DNA of 64,000 bases from Takashimella koratensis (taxonomy: Eukaryota; Basidiomycota; Tremellomycetes; Trichosporonales; Tetragoniomycetaceae). The first letter of the stretch is position 1. Each line of letters opens with the position of its first letter. The notes below the pieces were generated by a model. The model did no database searches, was not told where the DNA came from, and saw nothing but the letters and a program-made list of their open reading frames with translations. Of the stretch, positions 58,572-64,000 are shown piece by piece. The translations under genes were made by a program, and so were the position numbers. The DNA lies in contig BCKT01000001.1 in assembly GCA_003116875.1 (NCBI GenBank), positions 511,763 through 575,762 of the forward strand, given 5' to 3'.

Positions 58572-60084
58572 ATGACCAGCAACGCTCCCGTCCCCGCCAA
58601 GAGCCTCAGCGAGTGGAACGCCCCGGCGTCGCGTACCGAGGTTATCCACGAGCTCATCAACGGTGTCGGTCAGTAGGATACGAGTTTTACAGGGCTGGAA
58701 CATCCTCCATTTTCACGACGTTCCAATCTCTTTGAGCAACTTCCCTTCGACGTGTCGGCTGACCTCTTGACCCTTGCAGACCGGTATAACCCGACCAACT
58801 TGGGCTTGCTCGAGGAGTACCTCAGCATTCAGGTTCAGCAAAACGAGTACGACCTCTTCGCCAACCTTGCTGTCCTCAAATTGTTCGTCAACTTTTGCAA
58901 CCTTGACTCAATCCCGACTCCTTTCCTTTCTTTACTTCTTGGTTCTTCAACATCCCATCTCGACGTACTATCCAAGCCAAGATTCATATGACAGTTAACT
59001 AATGCTTCTCTCTCCGCTCACAGGTACCAGTTCAACCCCCAGATGAGTAACCCGGACGTGATCATCAACATCCTCATCAAATCCCTCGCCGCGACCGTTC
59101 ACGGACCCGACTTTAACCTCTGCCTTGCTCTTCTCCGGGAACCATCGGTGCGTCTTCTGCTCACCACTATGCTCCATTCAGAACATTCGGCTCTTCTCTC
59201 CATCCTTCTCTTACCGATTCCTGCATCAATCGCGTTCGTCGCGATCTAAACAGTGTCGTGTGGGCGGAATGAACTTGGCGACTGGCTCGTCTTTCCTCTA
59301 TTCACGCCTTGTACTGACGCTATCTTTTTCTCATAGGCAATCCTGCACGACATTGACTCGGATGACGAGTCGCTCGTTGCCGCCATGCCGTTCTTGCAGA
59401 AACTGCACGAGCTCGTCCGGACATGCCAGTTCACCGCTTTCTGGTCTGAATACAATGGTTCTTCTGAAGCTGCTACCTGTGAGTTATGTTTCTCGCTACC
59501 CTCGCTCTTCCCCACCTCTCGCTCTCGCTCTCCCCAACCTCGCGTCCCTCGCTTTACCGGGTCTCCTGTCCTCGCTCTCCCCAGCCTTCTGTCCCTCGTT
59601 CTCCCCAAAACCATCGCCCTTTGCTCTCCCCAGCCTCTCACACCTCATCTATAATTCTTGACTGACCTTGCTTTTCTACTCTTACTTCTTCCCCTCATTA
59701 GTGCTCCGGAGCAACCCCAACTATCTTGCCTCGCACCACGACCTTATCCCCACCATCCGCCGATTGTTCGCTAGCTCGATCGCATCGTGCTTTTCGCGTG
59801 TCCGACTTGCCCAGCTCAGCCGCTGGCTCGATTTCTCGGCCTCGGCAGACGTCGAGGCATGGTGCCAGTCGGTCGGGTGGAGTGTAGAGGGTGAGGACGC
59901 CGTTGTCCCGAAGAACGGGGACAACGATGTCAAGGCGAGCGTGGTGAAGGAGACTGTCGAGCTTAGCCGTGAGTACGAACAGATGTTTATACTGGCTGCT
60001 GGCTGTCATATAGGGGCCAAGGCTGACGCGGATCGGATACACTTTACAGAGCTCACAAAGCTTGTCGCGGCCGCTGCTTACTAG
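58572..60084 (+). CDS. eIF3k: Translation initiation factor eIF3 subunit K
   Basis: Peripheral eIF3 subunit with a HAM-WH (PCI-like) fold that helps assemble the 43S preinitiation complex. The start MTSNAPVPAKSLSEWNAPASRTEVIHELINGV is followed by DRYNPTNLGLLEEYLSIQVQQNEYDLFANLAVLKL, YQFNPQMSNPDVIINILIKSLAATVHGPDFNLCLALL, HDIDSDDESLVAAMPFLQKLHELVRTCQFTAFWSE, and the winged-helix half FRSNPNYLASHHDLIPTIRRLFASSIASCFSRVRLAQLSRWLDF (opening LLRSNP). It ends ELSQLTKLVAAAAY, after an intron whose acceptor is TTACAG near 60047. Five introns; the one near 59480-59700 is unusually long (about 220 nt) and pyrimidine-rich. Length about 240 residues, as in other fungi. Confidence 0.93.
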
Positions 60085-60327
60085 GTCAATTATCATGCAT
60101 CGCGCTGATATCATGTATTCCTTTTGCCCTTGTGACAAACATGCTACGCCAAATCTGTTTTAACTATGGATAATGGAAGGGAACTCCTCCGACATATGGT
60201 TATCAACGTCGCTCAGCCGATCCTCGTCCTGGGTTAACTAGTTGGGCATTCTAACCTCTCATACTTGAACGACGACTGACCTGATGTTTTCCCACTGCTT
60301 CTTCGCTTGGCGGTAGGCTTGGTCTCG

Positions 60328-60929
60328 TTAAGCCTTGGAGCATTTGCCAATCGAATCCCGCGGGACGGGAGTTGAGGAGGACGCTGGTCCTGACTCCTGC
60401 CGGGGGGGCTGCTGATTGTATCCATGTAACTGGAGAGGGTTCGTCGTAAAAATTTCAAGTGCAGCCTGTGAGGATGGAGACCGAGGCTTGGTAGTGGGTG
60501 GACGCGGACGCTTGGAGGAGGTGGGTGGCGGAGGAGGCTTTATGTTGACTGGGGGTGGAGACGTGTTTGCATTGCGTAGGAGTGGCTCATTCGAGAAAAG
60601 TGGCCGGTCCTTAGGACGGTCGCTGGAATTATCGGTGTTTCCGAGTTCCGCAGGGGCCGTCGCCTGGTAGGAAGGAGGTGAAGGGACTGGGGTGGTTGAC
60701 GTTTACCTGGATCCATTAGCAATGCCGACCTCGCTCACTCACGCAGGTGGTGACGAGCTCTCGCGGACAGCGGATATGGGGTGGAGGCCGAGCTGGGGTG
60801 AGGTGAGGAAGGAGGGCTGAGCTGGGTTGGGTCGTTCAGAGGCCATTGTGAGGCCAGAGGACAGAGAGGAGGTCGAGAAGGAGAGGAAGAGTGGAAGGAA
60901 GGTGAAGAGGTGTAACTGCTTATGTGCAT
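60328..60929 (-). CDS. Short Pro-rich protein of unknown function (tentative model)
   Basis: Function unknown. A coherent minus-strand frame from about 60680 to 60328 encodes PSYQATAPAELGNTDNSSDRPKDRPLFSNEPLLRNANTSPPPVNIKPPPPP, then SSKRPRPPTTKPRSPSSQAALEIFTTNPLQLHGYNQQ and a stop at 60328-60330. It joins, by a phase-1 intron (donor GTGAGT near 60744, acceptor CCCAG near 60688), to an upstream exon starting MHISSYTSSPSFHSSSP (60929). A second frame, NETKPTAKRRSSGKTSGQSSFKYERLECPTS, overlaps the end and may be the true C-terminus after another splice. The start and the end are therefore uncertain; Pro-rich composition fits an SH3/WW ligand but proves nothing. Confidence 0.4.
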
Positions 60930-60944
60930 ATGTGCATATACCCC

Positions 60945-60977
<33 letters not shown>

Positions 60978-60990
60978 TATGTGTGTGTGT
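60945..60990. repeat. (GT)n microsatellite
   Basis: About twenty GT units with two ATGT interruptions, near the 5' end of the tentative Pro-rich gene. Confidence 0.95.
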
Positions 60991-61052
60991 AGCTGGGGGC
61001 GATCGAGACCAAGATCGATCGATGTCGAGCCAAAGGAGAGTACCATTGTCGA

Positions 61053-62173
61053 TCATACAGCCCACTCTTTACACTCCGCCAGCCCATTCCGCTTCTCATA
61101 CTCTCTATCCGCCGAATACAAACTCCTCTGCGCCGTTCCTAGCGTCTCCACTAAGACGGTCGAGATCCGTTCAGGCTGCAAACACTGCCAGAGTATACTA
61201 ACAGCGATATCCTCAGCAGCCAAAGGGGTCGCACCGGCGTAAGTGCTGGCCGTCTTGTCCGGGTCGTATTCGTGCCGCCGGGAATGGAACTCGGTTCGGG
61301 TCGTACCTGGGCGGTTGACGAGAATACGGATATTGGTGCCGAGGGTTTCGTGGCGAAGAACGTTGGAGAAACCCTCGACCCCGGCCTGAAAGTGGTCAGC
61401 GAGATAAGGGTAAGGGACAGAAGGAGGAAAAAATCACCTTGGAGGTGTGGTAGGACGCCTCGAAGAAATCACGAAGAGGAGCTTGGTGCCCCGTGATGCT
61501 GGAGATGTTGACAATCGTGCCCACCGGCTGCGGCTTTCGCTGCATCATGTGATGTTTAAGCACGGCATCTATTCCAAGTTAGCCAGTGCCGCAGAAAGGT
61601 TTGACACCCAATCGAGACTCACGAGTAACGTGCATAAGACCTCGAAGGTTGACGTCCATCACCGAATCAACAGTGGTCATGTCTTGCTCCCAGAACGGCG
61701 CGGTAGCGCTCAACGCGAACCCAGCCTATGGCCGTCAGCCAAAGTCAGTCAATGACTGGTAAACCAAATCATTGTCATGGGTAGACTACTTACATTGTTG
61801 ATCAAGATATCGATGGGAGGACAGTCTGCCGCAGCTTTCCTGATCATCGCGTCAACCGCCGCGGGGTCACGGATATCACATGCGAAACCCCAGGCGCGGG
61901 AATTGGAAGCTGGGAGCTCTTGGACAGCTCGTTCAAGTTTATCTTGGTTCGTGCCCGTGATGATCACGTTGCAGTCGGCGAGCTTGAACAGGCGTGCAGT
62001 GGCTAGACCAATCCCACCCGTCCCGCCAGTCTGAGCAGCAGTACGTCAGAACGCTAGAACAATGATGGGAGAGGAACCGAAACCCAACACCCCCGAGGGT
62101 CACTCACGATTAAGACGGTCTGCTTGGCGATGGCCAACTGCGCCATCTGTGTGAGAAGCTGCACAGAGGTCAT
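61053..62173 (-). CDS. Short-chain dehydrogenase/reductase (YdfG/YMR226c-like, NADP-dependent)
   Basis: Oxidoreductase of the classical SDR family. Start MTSVQLLTQMAQLAIAKQTVLI (62173), then after one intron TGGTGGIGLATARLFKLADCNVIITGTNQDKLERA carries the cofactor glycine motif. Then CDIRDPAAVDAMI, IDILINNAG, and the active site: Ser in IVNISSITGHQAP, and Tyr-x-x-x-Lys in ASYHTSKAG, with an intron between Lys and AG. NRPGTTRTEFHSRR and TPLAAEDIAVSILW resemble the TPLMADDVAD helix of yeast YMR226c-type 3-hydroxy acid dehydrogenases. The stop is at 61053. The substrate is not deducible. Confidence 0.88.
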
Positions 62174-62843
62174 GGTGAATATGTAGTGAGCAAAGTTGAA
62201 GCAAGTTGGAAGCTGTTGAAGCTTTATGAAGAACGTCAGTGGTGACTGGTCGATCCCCTGAACATCAGGTGTCGAACGTCACCTGACGGCGGACTCGGCT
62301 GGTGGAGGTTGCAGAGTGGAGGTAAAGTGGAGGGCAGGCGGTGGTGTTACCTCCGAAAGGAGTGAGAGCATATTTTCTCCACTTTGATTAGCTGAACCGA
62401 TGATTCAGCGAGAGTTCATGTACGTCACGACTGGGTCTTCGAGAAAGGTGAGCAAGTGATAAAGAAGCAAGAAAGAGCTGATTGGAAGTCATTGAGCAAA
62501 AGACAAAGGGCAACTGCCGAGGTGACTACCGCAAATCCGCAGCGAGCCGCGTTTCTAGTCCTTCAGTTGGACAGCGCTTGTGCCGGTCACCTGAAGCCAT
62601 GGGGGGAGTACCACCGACAGCGTAGGTCGTGATTGTTGTTGTTGACTGTGCAGTCTCTAATGTCCAATGTCCGACCCGCTGTCCACTGGACTGATCGACA
62701 TTGAATGGCAATGGATTATTTCATCTCTGCGCCCATCTGATCGCAAATGAAAGATTTCACGATCAAGCATCCCATCGGTCAGGTACAGGGGAATCTGATT
62801 CAGGGTCAAACAAACTTCCCAGGCGACAGACCCGAGGGACACN

Positions 62844-62859
62844 GGGGGGGGGGGGGGGG
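62844..62859. repeat. G16 homopolymer run next to an unresolved base
   Basis: One N at 62843 followed by sixteen G. The count is likely imprecise. Confidence 0.9.
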
Positions 62860-63194
62860 TCTGTGTGGACGCGTTTCAGCTAGTAGGCGGGAAGAAGGCA
62901 TGAGAGCAGAGGGTGGAAGGGGTAAGGGGGTAAAGGAGGCAAAGGAGTGAGGAATAACAAAGGCATGTGTGTGTGCACCCAAGTTGACGGTCGGTGCGTG
63001 TGTCTGTGTCTGTGTCTGTGTGTATATGCACAGTCCTCGACTCTTCTCCACCTCATCCCATCCATCCTCATTCTCATCTCATCCTCACCTACGTCGTTAT
63101 AATCACAACCACACTCGCTGGCCTCGACTCCTGGGACACATTCACACAACCCATCCACACATCTCGACGCGTCGTGCCCATCCATCTATCCCAT

Positions 63195-63239
63195 CCATCC
63201 TTGCCATCCTTGCCATCCTTGCCATCCTTGCCATCCTTA
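63195..63239. repeat. CCATCCTTG tandem repeat
   Basis: Four to five tandem copies of CCATCCTTG within the leader of the right-edge gene. Confidence 0.9.
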
Positions 63240-63900
63240 CCGTGTCGCCGATTACCGATTACCGACCGGCGCCCTCACTTTGGTGGCCCGTGCCGTGTCA
63301 CATCATTGTCTCGATCCGGCGATACTCTACCGTCTTCACCACCACCCCGCGTGCTTCAGATCAAGAACTGGGCCATCACCATCAATAAATCGCCATCAAA
63401 ACCGGGGGTCGAAGCGTGCATCTGAGACGCGAGAGGATCGTGCACAGTCTGAGCAAAAGGAGCAAAGCAGCAGCACGAGGAGACGATGAGCTGGGCGTGA
63501 AAAGGACAAGGACATACACAAGACACTAGCGCCCGGCTGCGACTGTCCCCGTCTTCATCCGCGTCCTCATCCTTGCCCTCGGCTTCATTGATCTACAACT
63601 GCTGTCCTCTTTTGTCTTGTCTTTTGTCTTTGTCTCAACTCATCACTCATCGTCAACTATTCCATCCACTCCATCTCTACCCATATCCACTTGTGCCATC
63701 CATCCAACTATCCTCATCCCTTATACCTTATATCCTCCCTCTCCCCTTCACCCTGTCGCTCGCTGCTCAGCACAGACCTCACGTTCTTTACCCGAGCCCC
63801 CAGATCCCCTCGCGGTCGGCTGATCACTCCCACTCCTCTCTCGTGTGCATCTGCTCCACCCTTCTCTTTTTCATAACCAACCCTCCCATCCCTCTTGACC

Positions 63901-64000
63901 ATGTCCGACTCTCTCCTCATCTCCGAAGAAGAGCGAAGGGCTCAAAAGCTTCTTGCCGCCAAGAAAAAAGTGACTATCTTTGTCCATCATTCAACATCCC
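63901..64000 (+). CDS. Start of an unidentified gene (3' end beyond window)
   Basis: After a C/T-rich leader and CTTGACC, an ATG at 63901 opens MSDSLLISEEERRAQKLLAAKKK. The next bases, GTGACTATC, may be an intron donor or coding. The Lys/Glu-rich helical start (EEERRAQKLLAAKKK) resembles N-termini of coiled-coil golgin-type proteins, but this is too short to name. Conservative: partial CDS of unknown function. Confidence 0.5.
   Translation, partial: MSDSLLISEEERRAQKLLAAKKKVTIFVHHSTS

Larger units (their letters stand above)
62174..63900. other. Long spacer: SDR promoter and leader of the right-edge gene
   Basis: About 1.7 kb without a supported exon. It holds one N at 62843, a G16 run (62844-62859) and CCATCCTTG-type units (63195-63239). 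The right half is strongly C/T-rich (CATCC, CACTCC), as in a long 5'UTR ahead of 63901. Confidence 0.45.

Noticed and set aside
60739..60844. MASERPNPAQPS as the start of the Pro-rich gene
   Set aside because: That frame runs into a stop after every available acceptor; the overlapping frame starting at 60929 splices through.

Overview
The window is a gene-dense piece of a filamentous-type fungal genome, most likely a basidiomycete (Agaricomycotina-like). I infer this from many short GT-AG introns (often 32-60 nt) with CTGAC/CTAAC-type branch sites, GC-rich third codon positions, long low-complexity Ser/Pro/Ala tracts, and the protein families present: an APSES-ankyrin cell-cycle factor, a GH71 alpha-1,3-glucanase, a LIS1/NudF and a Tea1-type kelch protein. 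The species cannot be fixed from the sequence alone. All gene models below were spliced by eye, so internal exon edges are approximate unless stated.

Layout. 1-4 kb: Tea1-like kelch/coiled-coil polarity protein (3' end cut by the window edge). 4.7-8.1 kb: peroxisomal dienoyl-CoA isomerase diverging from LIS1/NudF. 8.3-11.8 kb: a FHIP/RAI16-like protein converging on LIS1. 12-15 kb: glyoxalase II with a presequence, diverging from an acidic/Pro-rich orphan. 15.2-18.6 kb: GH71 glucanase diverging from an L-serine/threonine dehydratase. 19-22 kb: dynamin-superfamily GTPase. 22.3-25.1 kb: orphan membrane protein diverging from a 2OG-Fe(II) oxygenase. 25.3-30 kb: a very long RA-PH (MRL-like) protein. 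31.8-37.2 kb: a single-repeat Myb/SANT protein and an Mbp1-type APSES factor. 38-41.7 kb: a large disordered orphan. 44.3-46 kb: an E2 ubiquitin-conjugating enzyme with a long tail. 47-47.8 kb: a tiny Cys-rich protein. 49.1-52.8 kb: splicing factor SF3A2 diverging from the rRNA methyltransferase RRP8. 53-60 kb: p150Glued dynactin diverging from eIF3k. 60.3-62.2 kb: a Pro-rich small orphan and a short-chain dehydrogenase. 63.9 kb: start of a gene that runs off the window.

How the genes fit together. Most are housekeeping genes with no operon-like logic, but four encode microtubule/dynein-transport components (Tea1-like, LIS1, FHIP, p150Glued), and two more are cell-shape or membrane candidates (RA-PH protein, dynamin). 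SF3A2/RRP8 and p150/eIF3k share short bidirectional promoters. The most unusual item is the E2 enzyme. Its last exon, joined through a GTCAGT donor, adds about 184 residues of disordered tail with three SUMO-interaction-like motifs, and an intron splits its catalytic cysteine codon.

A second recurrent feature is a set of 14-17 nt G:C homopolymer runs in introns and spacers. One C-run flanks a 50-N assembly gap. No tRNA, rRNA, CRISPR or recognisable transposon was found.
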